A stretch of DNA of 36,820 nucleotides from Segatella copri (GCF_009495355.1 NZ_VZAD01000071.1:1-36820), one strand, 5' to 3'. Shown: positions 1 through 7,856, counted from the stretch's first letter. Program-made: numbers and translations. The notes: generated by a model not told the origin, from the letters alone.

Positions 1-59
1 TAAGAAGAAAGATTGACAAGCTGGATTAGGAATAAAATCACATAAGCCGTTCTGTCAGA

Positions 60-212
60 GACCATCAGGTGGTCTGTCTTGCCCGTCAAGTGGGCTCTCA
101 GGGACCAAGCGACGGGCATCGACTGACCAAGCGATGGGCATCAACTGACCAAGCGGTGGGCATCAACTGACCAAGCGGTGGGCATTCATTGCCCATGCGG
201 TGTTCACAGAGT
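60..212. repeat. Tandem array of 22-bp hairpin-like units
   Basis: Four near-identical 22-bp units start at 103, 125, 147 and 169, each beginning GACCAAGCG and carrying GGGCATC. Diverged units with the same period flank them at about 60-80, 81-102 and 191-212. Some units contain complementary ends, such as GCCC...GGGC and AGACCA...TGGTCT, so each could form a small hairpin. The period is not a multiple of three and no ORF crosses the array, so it is non-coding. The core motif recurs in inverted orientation in the array at 36208-36322. Confidence 0.85.
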
Positions 213-242
213 GCCCAAAAGTCGGAAGATTTTTGGGCACTC
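209..242. other. Perfect 12-bp stem-loop
   Basis: GAGTGCCCAAAA at 209-220 is the exact reverse complement of 231-242, with a 10-nt loop. It directly follows the 22-bp array. No T-tract follows on either strand, so it is not a textbook terminator. It could end transcription arriving from left of the window or form the edge of the repeat array. Confidence 0.6.
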
Positions 243-293
243 CTCGCAAATCGGCGGCTTTGCTTTTATGCATAATGCCTCCTGACGATTTTT

Positions 294-449
294 TGATACT
301 TAGATGACGTTTTTTATGATACTTCTATCAGATTTATGATACTTCTATGATACTTCTTGTAAGATAATCCAAAATGTATCATTCTTCTATCTTATTATGT
401 ATCAGTTATTTATATCTGCGTTCAGCCAAAGAATGATACTTTGATACTT
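294..449 (+). repeat. Cluster of six TGATACTT motifs
   Basis: The 8-mer TGATACTT occurs at 294, 317, 337, 348, 434 and 442, on the same strand, in an AT-rich gene-free stretch. The related ATGTATCA appears on the same stretch near 374. Six copies in 156 bp is far above chance. It may be an array of protein-binding sites or a decayed tandem repeat. No adjacent gene makes a role obvious. The rest of 1-798 holds the arrays and inverted repeats listed here and no credible gene. Confidence 0.6.
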
Positions 450-521
450 TTTCATAAAAAATTACGCTAAAATCAGCCGAATAGCTAAAAATGAACTATT
501 TATGAGTTTTTCACCTCAACA

Positions 522-562
522 GAGGTAATGATTTAGCAACAGTTCTAAATTCTGCAATCTGC
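522..562 (+). repeat. Candidate left end (att-like direct repeat) of the mobile element
   Basis: The 13-mer GAGGTAATGATTT (522-534) and, 20 bp further on, CAATCTGC (555-562) recur in the same order, orientation and nearly the same spacing at 9953-9992. About three quarters of the 41 positions match when one base is gapped. Copy one lies outside the cargo genes and copy two about 120 bp upstream of the integrase, where an attachment site is expected. TACGTTTGC follows directly, close to the GTAnnTTTGC core of IntDOT-type sites. The boundary is inferred. Confidence 0.35.
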
Positions 563-682
563 ATACGTTTGCTGCCTAACAACTCTTTTCGGCTGCAAAA
601 ATACAAAAAAAATAATGAATCTAAGAATTTTATTAAACAAAAAATATCAAACAGAGTAATATGTTGCAAAAAGCACGGTCTT

Positions 683-795
683 ACTAGTAGTCTGTAAAGT
701 CTAAAAGTTGAGTAAAACGTCGTTCGTCACATACTGATGATTGATGAAATATCACACGTGCCTTACTTAACTTTTAGACTTTACAATCTACTAGT
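683..795. repeat. 33-bp inverted repeat with 47-bp centre
   Basis: Arms 683-715 and 763-795 are inverted repeats matching at 30 of 33 positions, with a 47-bp spacer. Both outer ends read ACTAGTAG inward. The right arm ends 3 bp before the stop codon of the leftward gene at 799-1182, so the transcript could fold into a long hairpin that ends transcription or protects the 3' end. The size (113 bp) and long arms also resemble a MITE, but no clear target-site duplication is visible. Confidence 0.75.
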
Positions 796-798
796 TGT

Positions 799-1182
799 TT
801 ATTTTGCGAAATACGTATTTACAACATTTGTTGTTGTATTTTGCAATTTTAGCAACTTGTCGGTAAATTCTAAAACTTTAAACTTAACAGGGAAAGTTTT
901 TGTACCCTTTCCTTCTGATGGAAAAATAACATAAAATGTTTCTACGTTTTCCTGCTGTATTAAGTATGGCTTCTCTATAGTATGAGTCTGTCCATTAAAG
1001 GAGAAACTAGTTGTGTATGTCGTATCTTTGAATATAAGATTCGAAGTATAAGACTTTCCTTTTGGCAATTGCAACTCCCATTTTTTACCTTTTAAGCTGT
1101 CGATTTTAAATGATTGTGCATGAACTAATTGCCCATTTAGGAACAATAGAGAAATAAAAAAATATTTAAAAATTAACTTCAT
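799..1182 (-). CDS. Small secreted protein of unknown function
   Basis: This is a 127-residue protein with a signal peptide (positively charged start, hydrophobic core at residues 6-17, likely cleavage after VHA-Q at about residue 22). The mature part is short and beta-rich in look, with alternating polar and hydrophobic residues and the phrases GKKWELQLPKGKSY and FNGQTHTIEKPY. I recognise no family. It starts 10 bp after the stop of the C39-like lipoprotein gene and is almost certainly co-transcribed with it, so it could be a partner, inhibitor or substrate. It has no lipobox cysteine, so a periplasmic or secreted location is expected. Confidence 0.7.
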   Translation of the reverse strand: MKLIFKYFFISLLFLNGQLVHAQSFKIDSLKGKKWELQLPKGKSYTSNLIFKDTTYTTSFSFNGQTHTIEKPYLIQQENVETFYVIFPSEGKGTKTFPVKFKVLEFTDKLLKLQNTTTNVVNTYFAK

Positions 1183-1192
1183 ATTTATTTAA

Positions 1193-1786
1193 TTACTTTA
1201 TACCTGTTAATACTATATTATAATCTTGTAAAAAATACCCAGCATTAACTGAGTACATACAAGCAAGCTCAGGGTCCATATAAATAGCAGCACCCGTATT
1301 GGAGTTATATCCTACACATAACACATTATGGGCAGAGCTTTCTATTTGGCTATTTACATCAGTCATGACGGGATGCTTGGCATCTATTGCAGACTTATAA
1401 TTTGTAAATGTTTGAGTTTTAAAGAAATGTGTTACAAAAGGCTCGATATAATCCAAAGAAACACCATCAATCAAAGGATTTGAATTATATGTTTGTGTAT
1501 AATATAGAATATACGCTCCCTCATTTACTGTTCCACCAAAAACTTTATTGTTTGCATACTCCATAATTGATGTTACGCAGGCATTAGGTATTTGCTTTGC
1601 CATTGTTGTTGGCAAACTACTTTTGACAAAGACATCACCTTTTTGTTTTGAATATTTTGTCGGGTTATAAATTATTTGAGTGGAAATCTGTTCTTTCGAC
1701 ACATTGTCTGGCTCGATTAAATCAGTCCCTTCACATGCGACCAAAAAAGTCACAAGAATAAAAAATAACAAATGTTTTATCTTCAT
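1193..1786 (-). CDS. C39-like cysteine peptidase lipoprotein (putative)
   Basis: Starting at the Met at 1786 gives 197 residues with a lipoprotein signal (lipobox LVAC, Cys18). An upstream Met at 1804 would put a charged extension ahead of it, so 1786 is preferred. The mature domain has the layout of C39-type papain-fold peptidases: Gln65 and Cys70 in QIPNACVTS, His153 in AHNVLCVGY, and Asp171 in MDPE after a G-A-A-I-Y strand. Asn-Ala rather than the more usual residues before Cys, and the lack of a transporter, make this a stand-alone enzyme or relative, not a bacteriocin exporter. It is first gene of an operon with the 799-1182 gene. The catalytic assignment is from motif order only. Confidence 0.6.
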   Translation of the reverse strand: MKIKHLLFFILVTFLVACEGTDLIEPDNVSKEQISTQIIYNPTKYSKQKGDVFVKSSLPTTMAKQIPNACVTSIMEYANNKVFGGTVNEGAYILYYTQTYNSNPLIDGVSLDYIEPFVTHFFKTQTFTNYKSAIDAKHPVMTDVNSQIESSAHNVLCVGYNSNTGAAIYMDPELACMYSVNAGYFLQDYNIVLTGIK

Positions 1787-1874
1787 ATACATTTTCCTTT
1801 CCAAATGGTTTCGTCATTCAATTCTTGCACTTGTAGCAACCATTTTTAAACCTACAAGATTCTATATTTTTTTG

Positions 1875-1882
1875 CAAATTTA
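1875..1882 (-). promoter_or_regulatory. Candidate -7 box for the peptidase lipoprotein operon
   Basis: On the minus strand, GTAAATTTGC matches the Bacteroidetes -7 consensus TAnnTTTG about 90 bp before the start at 1786. The -33 position is poor. The leader between it and the gene has a CTTGTAG/CTACAAG inverted repeat (1830-1836 and 1852-1858). The same 10-mer also fits the GTAnnTTTGC core used by IntDOT-type integrases. The remaining gene-free DNA between 1805 and 2138 is AT-rich and shows nothing else. Confidence 0.5.
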
Positions 1883-2101
1883 CAAAAAAAATATTTTAAG
1901 TGTTGAAAAATTAAAATTATTTATCCTTTTTAACAATCTATCTTTGTTTGTTTTTATACACAACTACTTCTCTTGTCTTGTAATTATTTGGATGCAAAGT
2001 ATGTTTAATGGTTAAGTTTTTCGAAAGAAGAGCATTTTTTGTTTTGCGTATAATTTACGTTAAATTTTATAGGATTAAAGTACAATGATAACATTTTTAC
2101 T

Positions 2102-2109
2102 CTATCTTT
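2102..2109 (+). promoter_or_regulatory. Candidate -7 box for the 2139 lipoprotein gene
   Basis: TATCTTTG, followed by C, is an exact TAnnTTTG box 29 bp before the ATG at 2139. No TTTG lies at the expected -33 position, so the promoter may be weak or need an activator. Confidence 0.5.
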
Positions 2110-2138
2110 GCAAAATAAACATTTAATTTTCAATAGTT

Positions 2139-3350
2139 ATGAAACATTTATATTTTTTTCTTATAGTGTCATTCTGTTCATCATTACTCAGTTGCACTAA
2201 TGATGACAGCTTTCTCGCTCATGATTTTGAGACTCAGCAAAATCGTGCTTTGTCTATTTACACCGGAAACTACAACATCTATCAGATTGCTAAAAAGGTG
2301 TCATTACCATCGGCTTCCACAACCAAATTAAACTCAGTAATAACAAATTGCTGTAACGACTATCCTGTTATTAAGTGGCTACATAATTATGCAAAAGATA
2401 AAAAATACAATTTTTCAGATGTAAATATTACATCTAAAGGCATGAATGGGAATCCTGCTGCCTATGACCATAGTACAAAAATCCTGTCATTTTTAACAAG
2501 CAATGCTATAAATAACACAACTTATCCAGAAGAGTTCATACATATGAACCAAGATAATGTGTATTTTGGAGGAATTGGCACATATGAAAAAACTGCCATG
2601 CTAAATATAGAGTTCGAATCAAAATTCATTCAAGATGTTATTCATGCGCCTTATGGAACACAGTTAGTTGGTTCTGGCAATAAGTATTACAATTCATATA
2701 TCAATTGGGTGTATTCATTTAATCCAACATCTTCATTTCCAAATTTTACCGCAGTAGAATCTGGTTATAACAATATTTCTTGGTGGCAATTTGCTCAGGA
2801 CTTCAAGGAAAGTTCTCCTTCTCCTTACAAAGATTACGTTATGAGCAATGTGCTTGTAGCAAAACTTATAGATATTATAGGGAATAATTTTGGCAAAAAT
2901 ACAAAAAGTATCGCTTTGGCTAGTTCAAAAAACAGTACAATCTTACCCCAAAGTTTCAAATATAAAGGAAAAACATTTATAGTAAAAGAGAACATTATCA
3001 AAAATGCACAAAACAAAATCTCTTTTGCCAATATTGCTGTATCTAGTACTTTAAAAATCAACAAATGTATCCCTGTAGATTCTATAGTCAGACAAGTATT
3101 CTCAAAAGAACGTATAAAGTATCTAGCCGAAAGAAATGAAAAAATCATTTGCTTAACTGTATTTGATGGTCAAAGTGGAAAAATAGAAGAAGTCAGTTTT
3201 TCTCTGACTTTTGCACCTGATATTACAGAAAAGGAAATTTTTAATTTAGAGCAAATTATAAAAAATCAACTTTTTTCTTTTGAAGATACAAATACTCAAG
3301 AACATTATAGATTTGTACAAGCTATAGATTTTACATTGCTGAACAAATGA
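2139..3350 (+). CDS. Large lipoprotein with an EExxH motif, function unknown
   Basis: This 403-residue protein has a lipoprotein signal (lipobox LLSC, Cys19). Around residues 105-165 it has PAAYD, then PEEFIHMNQD (Glu131, Glu132, His135) and NIEFE (156-160). I have the impression that this E-E-x-x-H-x-x-Q and N-I-E-F-E arrangement recurs in uncharacterised Bacteroidetes proteins; a metal site is possible but not shown. The C-terminal third (residues 270-400) has alternating strands and a conserved-looking phrase near SLTFAPDITEKE. It is transcribed away from the C39-like peptidase operon, is AT-rich, and is followed by a strong terminator. Exported cargo of the mobile element is the best description. 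Confidence 0.65.
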   Translation: MKHLYFFLIVSFCSSLLSCTNDDSFLAHDFETQQNRALSIYTGNYNIYQIAKKVSLPSASTTKLNSVITNCCNDYPVIKWLHNYAKDKKYNFSDVNITSKGMNGNPAAYDHSTKILSFLTSNAINNTTYPEEFIHMNQDNVYFGGIGTYEKTAMLNIEFESKFIQDVIHAPYGTQLVGSGNKYYNSYINWVYSFNPTSSFPNFTAVESGYNNISWWQFAQDFKESSPSPYKDYVMSNVLVAKLIDIIGNNFGKNTKSIALASSKNSTILPQSFKYKGKTFIVKENIIKNAQNKISFANIAVSSTLKINKCIPVDSIVRQVFSKERIKYLAERNEKIICLTVFDGQSGKIEEVSFSLTFAPDITEKEIFNLEQIIKNQLFSFEDTNTQEHYRFVQAIDFTLLNK

Positions 3351-3353
3351 TAT

Positions 3354-3389
3354 AAACCTGTTGACGATTTCTTACTCGCCAACAGGTTT
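3354..3389 (+). terminator. Intrinsic terminator after the 2139-3350 gene
   Basis: AAACCTGTTG (3354-3363) pairs with CAACAGGTTT (3380-3389), and the stem continues inward after one mismatch (CGA with TCG). It lies 4 bp after the stop codon. The downstream sequence is AT-rich (TAAATTTAAAT) rather than a pure T-run, so the hairpin could act in both directions. Confidence 0.65.
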
Positions 3390-3836
3390 AAATTTAAATC
3401 ACGCATACGTAGGGACGATTGCTGGATAAAAAACATTCAAATATATCTGTATAGGCGTTTAGAGCTTACAAAAACTTCACATAGAATATCAAACTGGTTG
3501 ATTTTCAACAGAAGTGTTACAAGTGATACCTAAGACTTTTAGTGGTTTTTATGAAATAGCTGCACTATTTATTGCAAGATACACTCATTCTCAATGTTTT
3601 AGGTAGTGTGTACTAAATACCCATGCAGACAAATATATTTTGCTGCGTTGGCTCTTCTTAAATTTTATTACATTTATGTATATAGGTTTTGGGAGACATT
3701 TACCGCTATACATAAAATGGAGTTCTGGAGACTATCAAATGGTTCTTATCATTAATTAGAGAAAGATTTTGTACTAAAATTTGAGAAGAACCTTGCGCGT
3801 TTGTTCCTTGCTCCTTGCCATAAGATACAAATCTGA
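3390..3836. other. Gene-free spacer between cargo and mobilization genes
   Basis: About 450 bp without a credible ORF on either strand. It is AT-rich and separates the rightward cargo lipoprotein from the leftward MobV gene. I see no promoter of clear quality, no repeat shared with the rest of the window, and no attachment-like sequence. It may mark a junction between cargo and the backbone of the element. Confidence 0.5.
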
Positions 3837-5183
3837 TTATAATCGAAAATGATGATTTCTTCTATCTTTTGAGATATTCCATTGCTCCTTGAACCATTCT
3901 ATAATAGGCTGTCTATTGATATACAAAAACAGTTGGTTCGGCTTGGTAGAATCAGAAAACACCTTGATTTCCGCATTCTCCACATTGAACTTTCTTCTGT
4001 GTTCCTCGGAATAGAGTGAACCGCTAAAGTTGAGTGCCTTTCCGGTCAGAAGCACTCCGATTTGCTCGACTGTGAATCCTATCTTCCTGCACAGGTCTTC
4101 CATTTGCAAGCGTGCCTCCAACATCGGGAACCAACGCTTGGCTTTGCGGATGATGTCGTTGAGCATCGTTACCTCCGTGGAGTGCTTGCTCTCCAAATTC
4201 GCGACCTCCGATTGGTGCTTCCGCTGCATCTCGTCAAGTTGTTTGCTGTGACTGTCCTCCGTTCGCTGAATTTTCTCATGGAGTTCGTCAATGTATTGCT
4301 CTCGGTCTGTCACAAGCTCGCACAACTTTCGGTTGTGTTGCTCCACCTCCTTCAATTTTCCACTACCCAAAAGAGAACCAATCTTCGACACAAAGGCAGT
4401 CTTGGCTTCCGTCTTGGCTGCCTGTAGCTTCTCCGTGTTGATTTCACTCTTGGTCTGTTTGAGCAATCGCTCCGCTTCCTCCACATCGGATTGCAGCAGT
4501 TTCATGCAGTTTTGAAGTCTCTCCGTCTCTCGTTTGATGTTGCGGTAATACTGTGTCGTGGTGGTATGTCTCGCATCTGATCCACGGACACCTCGCTTCA
4601 AGCCATACTTGCCCATGACTTCCGCATAGCTGTCGTGATAGCCAACCATCTTGTCACGGTTGAGCACATCATCGGCACACAACCTCACGGCATTGGCTTT
4701 CTTGCGGTATGTCCGCTTGCCCTCTTCCGTTGTCTTGTTCTTCGCCTTTCTCCGTTCGCCTGTCACTATCGGAACAATGGAGGCGTGAAGGTGCGGCGTG
4801 TGCTCGTCCATGTGGAGAACCACCGACACGACATTTTCCTTGCCGAACGTGTCCTGCAACCACTTCAAACTGTCGTTGCACCAATCGTCAAGCTGACCAT
4901 TGGCTGCGATGTTCATCATGTCCTCGTGCGTTCCAGACAGCACGGTTCTAATCACCCTCACCTGGTCATTGGTTATCTTGCGCTTGATGCCTGCCGTCTT
5001 GATGCGGTGGGCGATGGCTTCGTCACGACCATACACACCGCTCGGCATCTTGACAAGCTCACGGTTGAGGTGAGTTCTCGTAGGGTCGGCATTGTCTGGT
5101 ATCACCTTGCGCTCGATGTGGTCTGATTCCCTTGCGTCCGAGCTGCCCTTTGCCTTCTTGAAATCCAAACTGAAATGTCCCAT
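3837..5183 (-). CDS. MobV-family relaxase (Pre/Mob)
   Basis: This enzyme nicks oriT and starts transfer of the element as single-stranded DNA. Using the Met at 5183 gives 448 residues and the typical N-terminus MGHFSLDFKKAKG; the earlier Met at 5255 would add 24 residues atypical for the family. Family motifs visible are DHIERKVIPDNADPTRTHLN (residues 21-40) and the metal-binding HMDEHTPHLH (124-133). Residues of about 240-370 form a long charged coiled coil (EVEEAERLLKQTKSEI, LHEKIQRTEDSHSKQLDEM), usual for MobV. It sits just downstream of a hairpin-rich region that is the likely oriT. There is no coupling protein or pore gene in the window. Confidence 0.93.
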   Translation of the reverse strand: MGHFSLDFKKAKGSSDARESDHIERKVIPDNADPTRTHLNRELVKMPSGVYGRDEAIAHRIKTAGIKRKITNDQVRVIRTVLSGTHEDMMNIAANGQLDDWCNDSLKWLQDTFGKENVVSVVLHMDEHTPHLHASIVPIVTGERRKAKNKTTEEGKRTYRKKANAVRLCADDVLNRDKMVGYHDSYAEVMGKYGLKRGVRGSDARHTTTTQYYRNIKRETERLQNCMKLLQSDVEEAERLLKQTKSEINTEKLQAAKTEAKTAFVSKIGSLLGSGKLKEVEQHNRKLCELVTDREQYIDELHEKIQRTEDSHSKQLDEMQRKHQSEVANLESKHSTEVTMLNDIIRKAKRWFPMLEARLQMEDLCRKIGFTVEQIGVLLTGKALNFSGSLYSEEHRRKFNVENAEIKVFSDSTKPNQLFLYINRQPIIEWFKEQWNISKDRRNHHFRL

Positions 5184-5254
5184 AATAAACTTGTTTTTGA
5201 GTTGTACAAATCCGCTTGCCGCATTGCGCCCTGCGCATGGCTCACGGGGTTTCA

Positions 5255-5357
5255 AAAGGGGATACCCCTTTGCTCAATGGGCGTTTTTAGCGGTGGCGTG
5301 CCACTGCGTCAAGAAAACGCCCTATTGAGCTATGGCTTTTCCGTTCAGAATAGCCAT
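5255..5357. other. Candidate origin of transfer (oriT)
   Basis: Directly upstream of mobV are three nested or neighbouring inverted repeats. AAAGGGG/CCCCTTT with a 3-nt loop lies at 5255-5271. A long arm pair, 5272-5287 with 5314-5330, matches over 16 bp with one bulged base. Inside its loop, GCGGTGGC (5290-5297) pairs with GCCACTGC (5300-5307) with one mismatch. A further ATGGC/GCCAT pair lies at 5332-5357. MobV relaxases act on inverted repeats next to their own gene, and this region has no gene on the mobilization strand. The nick position cannot be read from sequence alone. Confidence 0.6.
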
Positions 5358-5372
5358 TGGAGCAGGAACCGC

Positions 5373-6323
5373 CTACATGCCCAAGGCTGCGCCTCTCTTC
5401 CGAGGTGGAACAGTCCGCTTAACAGGCTGTACTTGGTGTACCGACTGTTTGGATTTCACTCTGCACAGATAGTCGTTCAAGTCGTTGTACTCACTGTACA
5501 AGTGGGAGGCATCCCTCACACGATAGCCGAGGGCAGTCTCGATGGCATGCGTTGCCTTCCGCCCTGCTTCATCGTTGTCGAGCAGACAACTGATGCGCTC
5601 GTAGCCATGGAGTGCATCAATTGCCTTGTCCACGTTGCTTGTGGAGTTGAGTATCACATAATCCTGCGCATCCAATGACGGACAAGCAGGAAACTTCTCC
5701 AAGCGTAACGAGAGAAAAGAAAGATAATCCATCATGCCCTCGAAAACATAGCAAGCGTATCTTGGCTCGCCTTGATGTCGGATATGGGTAATGTCCTTGG
5801 GGGACATACACCCCTTGAAGAATCGGTTGCGCACCTCGTAACCGCCCGACTTGTTCTTGAAGCCGATGGCGAAGTAGTTCTTGCCATCATGTGAGAAATG
5901 AAGTTCGACACATTCCTTTCGGGCGATGCGCAGGTCAATATTCCGCTCGCTTAGATAGCGCAGGAGTGCAGGATGGTTGAGTTCCCTAACCTCCAATATC
6001 TCAAAACTCGGCTCGGAGGCTTGCTGAGGGAAAGAAAAGTCGGTCGGGTGCACATGGGGTGCTTGCTTCTCCAACTTGTCCAAGAGATATGGCAAGCTGT
6101 CTGATGCGTAGAGGTATGACGCAAGGGTGATGATGTTGCCGCCCTTGCCCATTCCGAAGTCGAACCAACTGTTCATCGTGGTGTTCACCTTAAAAGATGC
6201 CTCGCTTTCGTTTCTCAGCGGTGACTTGTACCAAAGGTTTGCACCCTGCTGCTTGACAGGGCGGTGTCCCAAACTTTGCAGATAGTCTGCAATCTTGATT
6301 TGCTTTGCTTCTTGAATGTTCAT
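5373..6323 (-). CDS. Toprim-domain primase of mobilizable element
   Basis: This 316-residue protein is likely to prime replication of the excised or transferred element. The N-terminal 70 residues match the DNA-binding region of DnaG-like primases (YLQSLGHRP...WYKSPLRNESEASF...WFDFGMGKGGNII), but the zinc-binding Cys and His of a CHC2 finger are missing. The Toprim half has the acidic glutamate in YVFEGMMDYLSF and DNDEAGRKA for the metal-binding Asp pair (roughly residues 190-265). The C-terminus is basic. It lies between the candidate oriT and the iteron-rich region, in the usual NBU-type order. Confidence 0.88.
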   Translation of the reverse strand: MNIQEAKQIKIADYLQSLGHRPVKQQGANLWYKSPLRNESEASFKVNTTMNSWFDFGMGKGGNIITLASYLYASDSLPYLLDKLEKQAPHVHPTDFSFPQQASEPSFEILEVRELNHPALLRYLSERNIDLRIARKECVELHFSHDGKNYFAIGFKNKSGGYEVRNRFFKGCMSPKDITHIRHQGEPRYACYVFEGMMDYLSFLSLRLEKFPACPSLDAQDYVILNSTSNVDKAIDALHGYERISCLLDNDEAGRKATHAIETALGYRVRDASHLYSEYNDLNDYLCRVKSKQSVHQVQPVKRTVPPRKRGAALGM

Positions 6324-6360
6324 GTCTTACTGTGGATTAAGTGGTGTATATATTTCTGAT

Positions 6361-6600
6361 GAATTGTTGAAAATAGTATGTATTGATATGATAACCAAAG
6401 GCTTATCTTCTCAACAAACTCTCAACAAATGGTTCTTTTCAACAAAATCACTGGGCAAAAGAGAAAGACAGGCATTAGCTGTCATGTTTTCTCTTTTCAA
6501 CAGTCTCTTTCTTTTGTTGAGAGATTTGTTGAGAAAATGTTGAGCCTTAAATACTTGATATTCAGCACTTTTTTCATCATATTCAACAATTCAACAAAAT
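6361..6600. other. Candidate replication origin with TCAACAA iterons
   Basis: About ten copies of TCAACA(A), or its complement, crowd into 240 bp (near 6364, 6411, 6421, 6439, 6497, 6515, 6527, 6538, 6583 and 6591). Two paired copies form an inverted repeat: 6408-6430 matches the complement of 6512-6535 with one inserted base. Between them, AAAAGAGAAAGACAG (6457-6471) faces CTGTC and TTTCTCTTTT (6479-6497), giving a second nested hairpin. The region lies between the primase-helicase and primase genes and has no credible ORF. Iterons around a palindrome suggest an origin or single-strand initiation site. Confidence 0.55.
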
Positions 6601-7856
6601 TATATGCTATTTAGCTTGTCCCTCGTTACAGTGTAGAACCTGCCCACACGTTTTGTTGGCGAGTAGTGACCGCTGTTGTTGTAGGTGTACTCGTATGAGG
6701 TGTAGGTGAGGGCGTTCTCTGAAGGTTGCAGCTTCCAATTGTCCTGCACTATCTTTCGCACAAGGTGCTTCTCCGCTTTCACGTGGTTGCATTGCAACAA
6801 GGCGATTGCGTCATTGAGGCAGAACTGCAAGCTGTCGGTCTGGGTGTTCTCCATGACCTCAAGGAACAGCTCCGACATTTCCACCTCAAGCCTGTTACGG
6901 TTGCAGCGTATGATTCTCCTCAGAGCATCGGTCGCTATCTGTTCGGGGGCGAACCACATTCGGCTCTTGTGCTCTGTGGATAGCGTTCTGCCTTGCAGAT
7001 GGAACAGAAAAGCGGGTATCTCCGCCTTCAGTTTCTCCAAGAAGTCGGTATCGTCAGATTGCAACGATGAAATCTTCCTCACCCAATATCGGGTCTCGCC
7101 CTCGTCAATGATGACAGGGAGTGATTCGTTGTTGGAGCACAGCACGAACTTGGCAAAGAAGGAAATCTCGTTCCTGTCCTTGCCCTTGGCTTCCACCTTG
7201 TACGAGAGGGTGGTGCTGAGGTTCTTCAACCGCTCGGAATCCTCCCTGCGACTGAGCAACACCTCGTCCACGACAATCAGCAGCTTGCCAGCCCAATCGG
7301 AATTGAACTGACTGCGGAAGTCCTCGTTGGTGTTGAATGTCACGTTGTCTTGGAACAACGCTTTCAGAAAGTTCAAGAACGTGGTCTTGCCTGTGTTCCT
7401 CTCCTCTGATACGAGCAGCAGAATGGGCAACTTTTGCACAGGTTTGAGATAGAGTAGTTGCAGGTAGTCCATGCCAAGCTCGTATTGCTCACCAAAGATG
7501 TGACTTACCAACTTCTTGATGTTCGGAAAGTCCCCTTGCATTGGCTTGTGACTTATCGGCTCGTATAGATTGAGGAAACCATCTATCACCGTGCGATGGT
7601 TCACATGTTCTGGAACGGTACAGAAGCCGTCATACTTGTGAACGTACTTGATGAACTCCTTGCCGTAGTCCTGACGCAAGGTTTCCATGTTCCAAGGAAT
7701 GCGCTTTCTTACCTTTCCACCACTGATGTTAGGTTGGTCAACCACCTTGTACAAGGTAGTGCCAACACGGATGAACACCTCGTTTGTCGGAGGTGCAGCC
7801 TGTGGCTGTTTGCTTCCCACAGCCACAGGCTGATTGTTGTCGTTTGTCTTGCTCAT
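6600..7856 (-). CDS. Primase-helicase (SF3-like ATPase) of mobilizable element
   Basis: This 418-residue protein is a probable replicative helicase of the excised element. Walker A is SEERNTGKTT (residues 150-159) and Walker B LLIVVDEV (192-199). A sensor-like segment KFVLCSNNE follows about 45 residues later, the SF3/D5-type order. The ATPase core resembles the virE/DUF5906-like 'primase-helicase family' proteins found in Bacteroides mobile elements. The N-terminus is polar and variable; the C-terminus has YTYNNSGHYSPTKRVGRFYTV. It has its own promoter, sharing an upstream element with the integrase promoter. The iteron region follows its 3' end. Confidence 0.85.
   Translation of the reverse strand: MSKTNDNNQPVAVGSKQPQAAPPTNEVFIRVGTTLYKVVDQPNISGGKVRKRIPWNMETLRQDYGKEFIKYVHKYDGFCTVPEHVNHRTVIDGFLNLYEPISHKPMQGDFPNIKKLVSHIFGEQYELGMDYLQLLYLKPVQKLPILLLVSEERNTGKTTFLNFLKALFQDNVTFNTNEDFRSQFNSDWAGKLLIVVDEVLLSRREDSERLKNLSTTLSYKVEAKGKDRNEISFFAKFVLCSNNESLPVIIDEGETRYWVRKISSLQSDDTDFLEKLKAEIPAFLFHLQGRTLSTEHKSRMWFAPEQIATDALRRIIRCNRNRLEVEMSELFLEVMENTQTDSLQFCLNDAIALLQCNHVKAEKHLVRKIVQDNWKLQPSENALTYTSYEYTYNNSGHYSPTKRVGRFYTVTRDKLNSI

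Noticed and set aside
103..190. CRISPR array
   Set aside because: Units are contiguous 22-mers without spacers and no cas gene is present.
737..934. 65-residue rightward ORF
   Set aside because: It runs antisense into the small secreted gene and begins in the inverted repeat; no signal, promoter or family features.
4635..5126. 163-residue ORF antisense to mobV
   Set aside because: Shadow frame; MobV motifs are intact on the opposite strand.
6316..6614. Two rightward ORFs over the iteron region
   Set aside because: Translations consist of repeats of the iterons; no promoter and no conserved features.
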